Source of the DNA: Bacteroidetes bacterium GWF2_33_16
Lineage (GTDB): Bacteria; Bacteroidota; Bacteroidia; Bacteroidales; UBA12077
Assembly (NCBI GenBank): GCA_001768565.1
Contig: MEOE01000023.1
Span: 1-64,000, forward strand
Direction: 5' to 3'
DNA: 64,000 nucleotides
The notes beneath the pieces are model-generated. The model saw only the letters and a program-made list of their open reading frames with translations, did no database searches and was not told where the DNA came from. Every line of letters starts with the position of its first letter. The stretch's first letter is position 1. Below, one piece after another: positions 1-8,844 of this stretch. The translations under genes and the position numbers were made by a program.

Positions 1-50
1 TAAACAAAAGACTATAAGCTAAAATATAAATACGCTAAAAATAACAACAT

Positions 51-90
51 AAAAAAACCGTCTCAGATTATCTTTTGAGACGGCTTCTTC
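51..90 (-). terminator. Rho-independent terminator of aspS
   Basis: An 8-bp perfect stem (CCGTCTCA at 58-65 with TGAGACGG at 76-83) is followed, reading the minus strand, by seven U from the A run at 51-57. It lies directly after the aspS stop codon. Confidence 0.9.
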
Positions 91-1848
91 TTATTTTTGA
101 ACAGGTAAAACCTGAATATACAATTCATCAAGTTGTTTTTTATCTATCTTACCAGGAGTATCAAGCATTACATCGCGTCCAGAATTATTTTTTGGAAATG
201 CTATAAAGTCCCGGATCGATTCTGAACCACCAAATACACTACACCAACGGTCAAATCCAAAAGCTATACCTCCATGTGGTGGTGCTCCAAATCTGAATGC
301 ATTTAATAAGAACCCGAATTTTATCTCTGCTTCTTCTTTTGATATACCTAATGCCGAGAACATTTTTTGTTGAAGATCACTATTAAAAATACGAATAGAA
401 CCTCCTCCAATCTCAACTCCATTAATTACAAAATCGTAAGCATTGGCATGCATTTTTCCCGGATCTGATTCGAAATACTTAATGTCCTCATCTTTTGGAG
501 AGGTAAATGGATGATGCATAGCAAAGAAACGTTTTGTTTCTTCGTCCCATTCTAATAATGGAAAATCAACAACCCAACAAGGAGCAAATTTATCTTTATC
601 ACGCAGCTTAAGCTGATCGCCCATTTCTAATCGCAATACATTTAATGCTGTTAATGTAGTTGATTTTTTTCCAGCAAGAATCAACAATAAATCGCCAGGT
701 TGAGCTTCCATATAATCAGCCCATCTTTTTAAATCATCTTGAGAATAGAATTTATCTACAGAGGATTTGAAAGTCCCATCAGCATTATACTTAACATAAA
801 CTAATCCCTTAGCTCCCACTTGTGGTCTTTGAACAAAAAGAGTAAGCTCATCAAGCTGTTTCCGAGAATATTCGGAACATCCTTTTGCACAAAATCCTCC
901 AATATATTCAACGCTATCAAAAACTACAAATCCTTTTCCTTTTGCGTTATCAGTTAGCTCATAAAACCTCATACCAAAACGTAAATCCGGTTTATCAGAA
1001 CCATAGTATTTCATTGCATCATCGTATGTAATTCGCGGAAATGTTTCGTTAAATGTAATACCTTTAATCTCATAAAAAAGGTGTTTCGCCAATCCTTCAA
1101 AAGTTCTTAATATATCATCCTGATCAACAAACGACATCTCGCAATCGATTTGTGTAAATTCTGGTTGGCGATCGGCGCGTAAATCTTCATCACGAAAACA
1201 TTTTACAACTTGAAAATATCTATCAAAACCCGAAACCATTAAAAGTTGTTTTAATGTTTGAGGTGATTGTGGCAAAGCATAGAACTCGCCAGGATTCATT
1301 CGCGATGGAACAAGAAAATCTCTTGCTCCCTCTGGTGTTGAATTAACAAGAGCAGGTGTTTCAATTTCTATAAATCTTTCACCATCGAGATATCTTCTTA
1401 TCTCCTGACCCATTTTATGACGCAATTCAAGGTTTTTTCGAACCGGATTTCGGCGTAAATCAAGATATCGGTATTTCATTCTTAATTCATCGCCACCATC
1501 AGTCTCGTCTTCAATTGTAAATGGTGGAGTTTCTGATTTATTAAGTATTTTAATATCTGAAACACTTATTTCAATATCTCCTGTCTCCATTTTTGGATTT
1601 TTACTACTTCGCTCAGCAACTTTCCCAGTAATTTTAATTACAAACTCACGCCCCAATTGATTAGCCAGAGCTATAATATCCTTTGGAGTATTTTCATCAA
1701 AAACAAGTTGTGTAATTCCATATCGGTCGCGTAAAGCTATAAATGTCATTCCTCCTAGGTTACGAATAGCTTGTACCCATCCACTTAGGGTAACTTCTTC
1801 ACCTACACTATTTATTCTAAGTTCTCCACAAGTATGTGTTCTGTACAT
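91..1848 (-). CDS. aspS: Aspartyl-tRNA synthetase
   Basis: Class II synthetase that charges tRNA-Asp with aspartate in the cytosol. The 585 residues match the long bacterial type: an N-terminal OB-fold anticodon-binding domain (about 1-105), a class II catalytic core, and a GAD insertion in the middle (about 285-415). Motif 2 is seen as [18 protein letters not shown] at 218-235 and motif 3 as GIAFGFDRW at 527-535. The ATG at 1848 gives the usual N-terminus ([10 protein letters not shown]). It stands alone on the minus strand and is divergent from tadA across a 266-bp gap. Whether it also charges tRNA-Asn cannot be judged here. Confidence 0.98.
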   Translation of the reverse strand: MYRTHTCGELRINSVGEEVTLSGWVQAIRNLGGMTFIALRDRYGITQLVFDENTPKDIIALANQLGREFVIKITGKVAERSSKNPKMETGDIEISVSDIKILNKSETPPFTIEDETDGGDELRMKYRYLDLRRNPVRKNLELRHKMGQEIRRYLDGERFIEIETPALVNSTPEGARDFLVPSRMNPGEFYALPQSPQTLKQLLMVSGFDRYFQVVKCFRDEDLRADRQPEFTQIDCEMSFVDQDDILRTFEGLAKHLFYEIKGITFNETFPRITYDDAMKYYGSDKPDLRFGMRFYELTDNAKGKGFVVFDSVEYIGGFCAKGCSEYSRKQLDELTLFVQRPQVGAKGLVYVKYNADGTFKSSVDKFYSQDDLKRWADYMEAQPGDLLLILAGKKSTTLTALNVLRLEMGDQLKLRDKDKFAPCWVVDFPLLEWDEETKRFFAMHHPFTSPKDEDIKYFESDPGKMHANAYDFVINGVEIGGGSIRIFNSDLQQKMFSALGISKEEAEIKFGFLLNAFRFGAPPHGGIAFGFDRWCSVFGGSESIRDFIAFPKNNSGRDVMLDTPGKIDKKQLDELYIQVLPVQK

Positions 1849-2091
1849 AATTGAAATATTTTAACTTTTTATTATCGTTTATTTGATCTGCGAAAATAGG
1901 ATTTTATTTCCTTTTTCGAAATTGAATTGCTCAAATTCAACAGTTATAGAAAAAAGATTTGACCTATAGTTCATAATTAAAGACTTTTTATAACCCTAGG
2001 CTTAAGCCTGAAATTATTCTTTTATTCATAATAAGGCCCTTAGCCCAATCTACAATATTTATATTACATTTTTTAAAAAATTTTAAATTAA

Positions 2092-2099
2092 TATCTTTG
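2092..2099 (+). promoter_or_regulatory. Promoter -7 element of tadA
   Basis: TATCTTTG matches the Bacteroidota -7 consensus TAnnTTTG. The tadA ATG is only 15 bases downstream, so the transcript would be almost leaderless. No clear TTTG -33 box is visible. The rest of the 1849-2114 gap is AT-rich, with no other gene seen. Confidence 0.6.
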
Positions 2100-2114
2100 A
2101 ACAAATAAAAAGAA

Positions 2115-2555
2115 ATGGATTTATATACCGACGAGTTTTTTATGAAGGAAGCTTTAAAAGAAGCTCAAAAAGCACTTGCTAAAGATGAAATTCCTATTGG
2201 AGCAATAATTGTATCTAAAAACCAAATTATAGCACGCGGACATAATTTAACAGAAACCCTGAATGATGTTACAGCGCACGCCGAAATGCAAGCCATTACT
2301 TCGGCCGCAAATGCAATTGGAGGCAAATATCTTACTGATTGCGCTTTATACGTCACCTTAGAACCATGTTTAATGTGTGCAGGAGCTTTGTACTGGTCGC
2401 AGATTAGCAAAATTGTTTATGGAGCCTCGGATAAAAAACGAGGATTTACAACTACCAACTCTACTGTTTTACATCCAAAAACGGAAATTCTAAAAGGTAT
2501 TATGGAAGATGAATGCAGTAATATTTTGGTTGTTTTTTTTAAGAAAAAAAGATAA
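2115..2555 (+). CDS. tadA: tRNA-specific adenosine deaminase TadA
   Basis: Deaminates the wobble adenosine of tRNA-Arg(ACG) to inosine. The 146-residue protein has the cytidine/deoxycytidylate deaminase zinc signature: HAE at 55-57 (zinc His and proton-shuttling Glu) and PCLMC at 84-88 (two zinc Cys). Length and the N-terminal helix fit TadA rather than the longer riboflavin or dCMP deaminases. The gene is monocistronic and convergent with the cation transporter next door, with only 5 bp between stop codons. Guanine deaminase is the nearest alternative, but TadA fits better. Confidence 0.93.
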   Translation: MDLYTDEFFMKEALKEAQKALAKDEIPIGAIIVSKNQIIARGHNLTETLNDVTAHAEMQAITSAANAIGGKYLTDCALYVTLEPCLMCAGALYWSQISKIVYGASDKKRGFTTTNSTVLHPKTEILKGIMEDECSNILVVFFKKKR

Positions 2556-2560
2556 TTATT

Positions 2561-3421
2561 CTATTCTGGTTCGGCATGTATTGTTGCAAAAATATGTTGT
2601 TCTTCATACAGCTTCTTCTCAATACTAGTGCAAATCTCATGAGCTTCTAAGAGACTAACCGATTTGTGCATTTTAATATGAAATGTAACCTCCAAATGAT
2701 CGCCATAACGATGCATATGAATATGATGAACTTTTAGATTCTTACCACTTTCAGCAGCAGAAACACGCTTAATTTCTTGAATAAGTTCCTCTTCTGGTTT
2801 CTCACCAAGTAATGGACTGCTTGCATCACGAATAATTTCAAATGCTGCATAAAAAATCAGAGCAGCCACAATTAATCCGAGAACACCATCAACCCACCAA
2901 AAATAAGGGCCAATAAAAATACCAACCAAAATAATTACAGAAGATATTGCATCGCTCCGATGGTGCCAGGCATCGGCTTTTAAGGTAATCGATTTTGTCT
3001 TTCTCGCTGTCCAGAATGCAAATTGCGCCATTAGCTCTTTAACAACAATTGAAACAATCGTTGCCACAATAGCGATCATCCCATATTTTACTGCTTCATG
3101 GTTTTTCAGTTTCTCAATACTTTCGAGAACAAAATTAAATGCAATAACCGCCAGCAACATTCCTATAACCACAGATGCAATTAGCTCAGCCCTTCCATGA
3201 CCGAATGGATGATCCTTATCTGCTGGTTTTTTCGATATTTTTACACCAATTACAACAACAATTGAGCTTAACGAATCGGATAATGTATGCCAAGCATCGG
3301 CAATAATTGCTATAGATCCAGTTACTATACCCGCCCAAAATTTCAAAATAAACAAAAGGATATTGCCAAAAATTGAAACCCAACCTTCAAGGTATTTTAA
3401 GAAACTTGCATCTTTTTTCAT
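2561..3421 (-). CDS. Cation diffusion facilitator (CDF) family transporter
   Basis: Inner-membrane antiporter, probably exporting Zn2+, Fe2+ or Co2+ in exchange for protons. It has six predicted membrane segments, the paired metal-site signatures ADAWHTLSD (about 41-49) and ADAWHHRSD in TM2 and TM5, the HPFGHGR loop (about 71-77), and a cytoplasmic C-terminal domain rich in His. I place the start at the ATG at 3421 (286 residues). The frame opens upstream to 3523, but that would add 34 residues unlike the family and overlap the end of the M3 peptidase gene. Metal specificity is not readable with confidence. Confidence 0.92.
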   Translation of the reverse strand: MKKDASFLKYLEGWVSIFGNILLFILKFWAGIVTGSIAIIADAWHTLSDSLSSIVVVIGVKISKKPADKDHPFGHGRAELIASVVIGMLLAVIAFNFVLESIEKLKNHEAVKYGMIAIVATIVSIVVKELMAQFAFWTARKTKSITLKADAWHHRSDAISSVIILVGIFIGPYFWWVDGVLGLIVAALIFYAAFEIIRDASSPLLGEKPEEELIQEIKRVSAAESGKNLKVHHIHMHRYGDHLEVTFHIKMHKSVSLLEAHEICTSIEKKLYEEQHIFATIHAEPE

Positions 3422-3512
3422 AGCAGCTAAATTAACAGTTCTTACGTAGTAGCACAAAATTAAAAAAGCAGCCCGAATATAGAGCTGCATTTTGTTTAAA
3501 CTTATTACCGTT

Positions 3513-5498
3513 TTATAAACCAATAGATTTTAAGAATGCCTCCTGACTAGGTTCTCTGCCCAAAAACTCTTTTACCATTTCAAGCTCATCAACCGACGAA
3601 CCTTTCTCAAGAACAACCTTTCGTAATTTAATCCCGGTATTTTTATCCATTACTCCATTTCGAATAAATACAGAAAACATATCTTCCGAAAATACTTTTG
3701 CCCATAAATAACTATAATACCCGGCTGCATATCCATTTAAGTGTCCAAAACCAGCTTCGAAATGGGTATCTTCCTGAAATTTGTAAAGTGTTATTTCATT
3801 TTGCAATTTTTTTACAATATCGGTTGTTGATTCTTCTCCATTCGGATTATACTTATCGTGATAAGTTAAATCGAGTATTCCATAGAATATTTGTTGCATG
3901 GTTTGCAATCCCGATCCTACATTTCGCGAAAGAATCATTTTGTCATAAAAATCTTTTGGCAATACTTCTTTAGTTTTGTAATGCTTTGCAAATAATTTAA
4001 GTGCTTCAAAATCCCAAGCCCAATTTTCGAAAATCTGCGATGGCATTTCAACAAAATCCCGGGCAACATTTGTACCTGCTTGTGCCGACAATTCTGTTCT
4101 AGTTAATAAATCATGCATTAAATGCCCAAATTCATGGAAGAAAGTTACCACATCATCGTGTAACATAAGTGCTGGCATATCTTCGTTTGCTCTCGGGAAA
4201 TTACATACCAGACTCGCTATTGGAAGTTGATAATCCCTTCCCATCTGCTTACCAGGAATCATCCCGAACATAGCAGCATGTCCATATTTATTTTTTCGTG
4301 GATACAAATCGAGATAGAATTTTGCGATATTCCTATCATCTTCTAGAACATTATATAGCCGAACTTCGTCGTGCCATACATTTGGTGATTTTACCTCTTC
4401 GAACTTTAGCCCATACAGATGCTGAGTTATCTGAAATAGTCCATCAATAACTGTATTGACTTCAAAATATTCTTTTAATTTTTGATTATCCAGTTGGTAT
4501 TTTTCTTCGAGCAAAATATTATCGTAAAATGCAGCTTCCCATGATTCAATTGAATTTATTGACATATCGCTTTTATACTTTCGTTTAACATCAAGCAATT
4601 CTTCATAATCGATCTCAGCCTTTTTCCGAACCTTATCTTTGAGTTCGATTTCGAATTTCCATACATTCTGTGGATTTTTTGCCATTCGGTTTTCAGTTCG
4701 ATATGCTGCATAGGTTTTAAAACCTAATAGTTTAGCCATATCTTCACGCTCAATTAAAATTTGTTTTAAAATCTCCAAATTTTTATCGGCTGCTTTATTT
4801 TTATACCTTTTTGATAACTCTTTTCGTGCATCATCGGATTTTGAATATTTCATAAAAGGCACAAAGGAGGGATACTCTAAGCTGATTTTATAATTTCCAT
4901 CCTCAGTAATATGTACTTTCTTATAATCCTCTGGCAATCCTTTAATTTGTTCAGCTGTAACAATTAGAGAGTCCTGATAGGAGCTAATATTTGATTCAAA
5001 CTGAATTCCCAAATCCGAGAGTTTATCCTGAATTATTTTTAATTCGTTACGTTTTTCTATTGGTAAAGCAAATCCATTTCGTTCAAATTCTTCGATTGTT
5101 TCTTTTAGATATTTCTTTCTATGTCCGGCCAGGCTTTCTGCTTCGCTGGTTTTTGAATAATCCTTTACAGCATTATATAATTCTTCGCTAAGTGCGATTT
5201 CGTTAAAAAACTTACCCAATTCGGCAATACTGCTCAAACATTCATTACGAATATCATCATCAGGATGCACATATGCTAAAAGAGAGATTACTTCGTTCAC
5301 TTTTACTAATGAATTGTACATATTATCAAGAGCAAGCATTGTATTCTCAAATGTTCGCTCTAAACCAACAGAATAAATATTCTCTAAATCGGCTTTTGAT
5401 CTTTCCATAACCAATTTAGTGGCATCTGATACATGTTCTTTTGTGATTATTCTAAAATCAATCTCTTTATTATGAGATGGGAAAAACGGATTTTGCAT
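3513..5498 (-). CDS. M3 family zinc oligopeptidase
   Basis: Cytosolic metallopeptidase related to oligopeptidase A, thimet oligopeptidase and Dcp, degrading short peptides. It has 661 residues, with the zinc motif HEFGH at 455-459 and the downstream conserved block GFGHLNGYAAGYYSY that forms the substrate pocket of M3 enzymes. No signal peptide is seen, so it is probably cytoplasmic. The long N-terminal helical region is typical. It is probably cotranscribed with the downstream cation transporter (92 bp from this stop to the transporter ATG). OpdA versus Dcp subtype cannot be decided from sequence reading alone. Confidence 0.93.
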   Translation of the reverse strand: MQNPFFPSHNKEIDFRIITKEHVSDATKLVMERSKADLENIYSVGLERTFENTMLALDNMYNSLVKVNEVISLLAYVHPDDDIRNECLSSIAELGKFFNEIALSEELYNAVKDYSKTSEAESLAGHRKKYLKETIEEFERNGFALPIEKRNELKIIQDKLSDLGIQFESNISSYQDSLIVTAEQIKGLPEDYKKVHITEDGNYKISLEYPSFVPFMKYSKSDDARKELSKRYKNKAADKNLEILKQILIEREDMAKLLGFKTYAAYRTENRMAKNPQNVWKFEIELKDKVRKKAEIDYEELLDVKRKYKSDMSINSIESWEAAFYDNILLEEKYQLDNQKLKEYFEVNTVIDGLFQITQHLYGLKFEEVKSPNVWHDEVRLYNVLEDDRNIAKFYLDLYPRKNKYGHAAMFGMIPGKQMGRDYQLPIASLVCNFPRANEDMPALMLHDDVVTFFHEFGHLMHDLLTRTELSAQAGTNVARDFVEMPSQIFENWAWDFEALKLFAKHYKTKEVLPKDFYDKMILSRNVGSGLQTMQQIFYGILDLTYHDKYNPNGEESTTDIVKKLQNEITLYKFQEDTHFEAGFGHLNGYAAGYYSYLWAKVFSEDMFSVFIRNGVMDKNTGIKLRKVVLEKGSSVDELEMVKEFLGREPSQEAFLKSIGL

Positions 5499-5686
5499 AA
5501 TTTTCTTTTTTTAAAAACACCAAGGCAGTATTTACATTAATATGAACATTATTTCCAGATGAAAGTTTAGATAAGAAAAACTAATCATCGTAAATCTCAA
5601 TAAATTTGATGATAAATTTACTATTTTAAAATTAGGGAATTTTAAAAAAACTCTTTATCTCTGTATAAACTAAAAATGCACTTAGA

Positions 5687-6472
5687 ATGTCCTTTCGCAA
5701 GAAATTAAGCTCCTTTTTAATGTTGCAAAAGATGCAATATCTTTCTGATCAGCAAGGAATTATTCGTCGATATATGCGAGAAAAAGAAGGCTGGGATTTA
5801 CATCTGGAAAATTCAAAACGCTTTATTTTGGAATCTTCTAAATCAAAAATAAAAGGAAAAGTATTGGTTCTTGGCAGCGGATGGCTACTCGATTGCCCAA
5901 TTGATGAATTATCGAGAGATTATAAAGAAGTAATTCTTGCCGATATAAATCATCCTAAACAAATTATAAAAAAAACAAAACATCTTGCAAACGTTCAGTT
6001 TATAAAAGATGACTTAACTGGGGGACTAATCGAGTTTATTTATCGGAATATTAAACCAGGCAAAAAGTATCTTTTAAATTCATTCATTACCGAAATAAAA
6101 TCATTTTCATATGCTATTCCTGATGATATTGACTTTGTAATATCGTTAAATATTCTAAGCCAGCTGAGCATTATAATTAGTGATTATTTAAAAACCATGA
6201 GCCTTTTTTCACAGAATGAGTTAAACGAAATTTCAGCTGTTATTAATCAATCACATACAATCAGTTTACCAAAAAATAAAACCTGTTTGATTTGCGATTT
6301 TGAAGAAGAGCTATTCGATGAAGATGATAAACTTATTGGTGTAAATCCATTGATTTTTTCAAATTTACCCTTGGGTAATTTTTCTGAAAAGTGGAAATGG
6401 AAATTTGATTCATCAATGACATATAGAGATGAAATTAAGACTTTTTTTAATGTTAGTGCTACTGATTTATAA
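5687..6472 (+). CDS. Hypothetical protein with a SAM-methyltransferase-like nucleotide-binding fold
   Basis: 261 residues, not recognised as a named family. The segment VLVLGSGWLLDCPIDEL (about 59-75) has the beta-strand plus glycine-loop pattern of motif I of class I SAM-dependent methyltransferases. It is followed about 20 residues later by VILADIN, which could be the acidic end of strand 2. No catalytic motif IV is obvious. There is no signal peptide or membrane segment. The stop lies 15 bp before the ATG of a HAD phosphatase on the same strand, so the two probably form a small operon. Function is unknown; a divergent methyltransferase is an inference. Confidence 0.75.
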   Translation: MSFRKKLSSFLMLQKMQYLSDQQGIIRRYMREKEGWDLHLENSKRFILESSKSKIKGKVLVLGSGWLLDCPIDELSRDYKEVILADINHPKQIIKKTKHLANVQFIKDDLTGGLIEFIYRNIKPGKKYLLNSFITEIKSFSYAIPDDIDFVISLNILSQLSIIISDYLKTMSLFSQNELNEISAVINQSHTISLPKNKTCLICDFEEELFDEDDKLIGVNPLIFSNLPLGNFSEKWKWKFDSSMTYRDEIKTFFNVSATDL

Positions 6473-6487
6473 TCCCAAACGGAATAC

Positions 6488-7324
6488 ATGAGCAATAAAA
6501 ATTGGAATATGGTAATTACCGACCTCGACGGAACGCTTTTCAACGATAATAAGGAAGTAAGTTTAACCGATATGAAAAGCCTTTACTGGTTGGGAGAAAA
6601 TAATATTTTACGTGTAATTGCAACAGGAAGAAATTTCTATTCATTTTCAAAAGTCATAAAACCTTCATTCCCTATCGACTATCTAATTTTTTCATCAGGA
6701 GCAGGAATTTACAACTGGAAAAGCAAAACAATAATTCATTCTGAATATTTACCAGATTTTGAAGTAACACAAATCTCAAAAATTCTAATTGAACATAAGG
6801 TTGATTTTATGATTCATGAGATTATCCCAAATAATCATAAATTTATTTATCACCGCTCTGGAAAACCAAATCCCGATTTTGAAAAAAGAATTCAGGTTTA
6901 TTATGACTTTGCTGTTGAAATGGACAAAGCCATTGAAAAACATTCACATGCATGTCAGATAATAGCTGTTTTTCCAAACGACCTAAAGCTATTTGACAAT
7001 ATTAGCCGCAAATTTGATGATATAAAAATTATCCGAACCACATCTCCCCTTGATGGAGAATCAATTTGGATGGAGATCTTTCCTAAGAATGTTTCAAAGG
7101 GGCAAGCTATTAAATGGTTGTGTAATACACTTAAAATTTCTCCTGAAAAAACAATAAGTATTGGAAATGATTACAACGATATAGATATGCTTGAATTTAC
7201 AGCACAAAGCTATATTGTAGCAAATGCTCCTGATGACCTGCAAGAAAAATTCCCGGTTTGCAGCAGCAACCAGGAACATGCATTCAGCGATGTAGTAGGT
7301 AGATATTTTGATATTGGGTTCTAA
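6488..7324 (+). CDS. HAD-superfamily (Cof-type, class IIB) phosphatase
   Basis: Magnesium-dependent phosphatase, probably acting on a small sugar phosphate or cofactor phosphate. Motif I is DLDGTLFND at 12-20 with the nucleophilic Asp, and motif IV is GNDYND at 226-231. The 278-residue length and the region between them fit the Cof/YbiV type with a C2b cap. It is the second gene of a two-gene plus-strand unit and meets the thioesterase gene convergently with a 3-bp gap. The substrate cannot be deduced. Confidence 0.92.
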   Translation: MSNKNWNMVITDLDGTLFNDNKEVSLTDMKSLYWLGENNILRVIATGRNFYSFSKVIKPSFPIDYLIFSSGAGIYNWKSKTIIHSEYLPDFEVTQISKILIEHKVDFMIHEIIPNNHKFIYHRSGKPNPDFEKRIQVYYDFAVEMDKAIEKHSHACQIIAVFPNDLKLFDNISRKFDDIKIIRTTSPLDGESIWMEIFPKNVSKGQAIKWLCNTLKISPEKTISIGNDYNDIDMLEFTAQSYIVANAPDDLQEKFPVCSSNQEHAFSDVVGRYFDIGF

Positions 7325-7327
7325 GTT

Positions 7328-7801
7328 TTACTCAAAAAAAGCATCCTTTCCAGGATAATTAAATTTTTCTTTAGCCACAACCTGCGAAAAAATAAAATAC
7401 TTTACCTCTGCATTGGTACAAACCATTCCGTCAGCATTAATCAGTTCAGTATAAATAGTTGCCAATTTCCGATTATGGTCAGTAAGTTTAGCTCGAATCT
7501 TTAATTTGCCTTTATTAGCTTCAACTGCTTTTCTGAATTTCACATTAATATTTGAAGTAACACCGGATGTTTCAAGTTTTACATACAACACCCAGCTGGC
7601 AATCTCGTCCATCAATGTAGTTTGAATACCACCATGCAGAATATTTCCATATCCCGTTAAATGCATTTTGGGTTCCCATTCGCAAATAATCCAATCGCCA
7701 TCTTCATAAAACTGCATTTGTAGACCCAGCGAGTTTTTTGGTGAACATCCAAAACAATTGTATCCTTCAATATGGGCAAATGGATTTTTTATTTTTTTCA
7801 T
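7328..7801 (-). CDS. PaaI-type hotdog-fold thioesterase
   Basis: 157 residues with the hotdog pattern: ILHGGIQTTLMDEIASW (about 54-70), where HGG and the following acidic residue form the acyl-thioester site of PaaI/YbgC-like enzymes. The N-terminal CFGCSPKNSLGLQM motif resembles that of thioesterases thought to act on CoA esters of small aromatic or medium acyl groups. It is 20 bp downstream of a flavin-barrel protein gene in the same direction, so the two are probably cotranscribed. The substrate is unknown. Confidence 0.88.
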   Translation of the reverse strand: MKKIKNPFAHIEGYNCFGCSPKNSLGLQMQFYEDGDWIICEWEPKMHLTGYGNILHGGIQTTLMDEIASWVLYVKLETSGVTSNINVKFRKAVEANKGKLKIRAKLTDHNRKLATIYTELINADGMVCTNAEVKYFIFSQVVAKEKFNYPGKDAFFE

Positions 7802-7821
7802 TACAAAAACTCTAAAAAATA

Positions 7822-8295
7822 TTAGTATTCAAAAGATCTTCCTGTAATTGATTCAATGGGAATTTTAATAATCAGCACATTGTCTACAGAGGGTTTTGAA
7901 TACTCAAATGGCTTATCGGAATAGTTCTTCATAAAAATGCTTAACCCTCTAACTTTCTCATCATAATCATCAACGAAAAGAGCATGACCATTAATCAATA
8001 CACTTCTATACGCAAATCGCCATGAGCAAGCAACCGTTTCGTGTCTTGCAAACAATTTATGATCGGTATCAAACTCTAAGCATACCTTGTTGTTGTGTTT
8101 AAGAATATCTACTTTTTTCCCTTCCTTTGCACAATGCAGCCATATGGTCTGATCTTCGTAACCAAAATTCATAGCCAGAACATAAGGAATATCTCCTTCA
8201 ACCATTCCTACTCTGCAAACTTTGCATTTTTTTATAATTGATTCGAGTTCATCTAATTCAATTATGTCTTTTATTGCATTATCTCTTTTTGCCAT
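7822..8295 (-). CDS. Pyridoxamine 5'-phosphate oxidase-like FMN-binding split-barrel protein
   Basis: 157 residues resembling the nitroimidazole-resistance (NimA)/PNPOx-like family. The pattern includes a C-terminally placed YRSVLINGHALFVDD strand pair and the IWLHCAKEGKKVDILKHN segment, which in this family binds FMN phosphate and shapes the barrel. No signal peptide is present. It precedes the thioesterase in a probable operon. NimA-like members are often annotated as drug-resistance proteins, but nothing here proves that; a general flavin or heme-binding role is equally possible. Confidence 0.85.
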   Translation of the reverse strand: MAKRDNAIKDIIELDELESIIKKCKVCRVGMVEGDIPYVLAMNFGYEDQTIWLHCAKEGKKVDILKHNNKVCLEFDTDHKLFARHETVACSWRFAYRSVLINGHALFVDDYDEKVRGLSIFMKNYSDKPFEYSKPSVDNVLIIKIPIESITGRSFEY

Positions 8296-8336
8296 AATAT
8301 CAAAATTCTAAATAATAAAAATTTATCACCTATATA

Positions 8337-8729
8337 TTATTTTTCCCTTTTTTCCATCTGCCCTCTCAGCCATTTTAGAGCTTCTTCCTCTTTACTAAAT
8401 AATCGTGTAGGAACTTTAGGCCTACTAAATGTAAGGAACAGATTCGCGAAATAGCTTGAAATTTTTGATTCAATTAAAATTGCCTGCCCGGCAACATATG
8501 GTCTATATTGAGCCGCAGCATACTCCCGTGTCTTTGAATCAACAAAAAAGAGCTTGCGAACATCAACTAGATTTGCACAAAGCCTTTCTCCATTCCATGA
8601 ATCACCTACTTTTGTCATTTTTTGCAATGTATCCATATCGAGAGTGCAGTTTTCAAGAGCTATATATTTATAAATCTGGTCATCTTCCTGAACAACCTTT
8701 ACTCTATCATTTACTATTGTGCTTTGCAT
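8337..8729 (-). CDS. STAS/SpoIIAA-like small protein of unknown function
   Basis: 130 residues without signal or membrane segments. The pattern of a central LCANLVDVRKLFFVDSKTREY block, then a helix and FLTFSRPKVPTRLFSKEEEALKWL, resembles small Bacteroidota proteins of the SpoIIAA/STAS-like fold (the DUF7793-type group). I infer this from recall of the pattern, not from a search. It lies 41 bp upstream of the flavin-barrel gene and may share its transcript. Confidence 0.75.
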   Translation of the reverse strand: MQSTIVNDRVKVVQEDDQIYKYIALENCTLDMDTLQKMTKVGDSWNGERLCANLVDVRKLFFVDSKTREYAAAQYRPYVAGQAILIESKISSYFANLFLTFSRPKVPTRLFSKEEEALKWLRGQMEKREK

Positions 8730-8844
8730 ATTATTCGTTGTAGTATTACATTCTTTGCTAAATTATCGAAAATTTAAGATGCAACGATAGAAAAAAGAAA
8801 GAATTTTCAATTAGAATTATTACAAATAATCAGTAAATAAAATG

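Noticed and set aside
3422..3523. Extra 34 N-terminal residues for the cation transporter
   Set aside because: This would overlap the M3 peptidase stop, and the family N-terminus fits the ATG at 3421.
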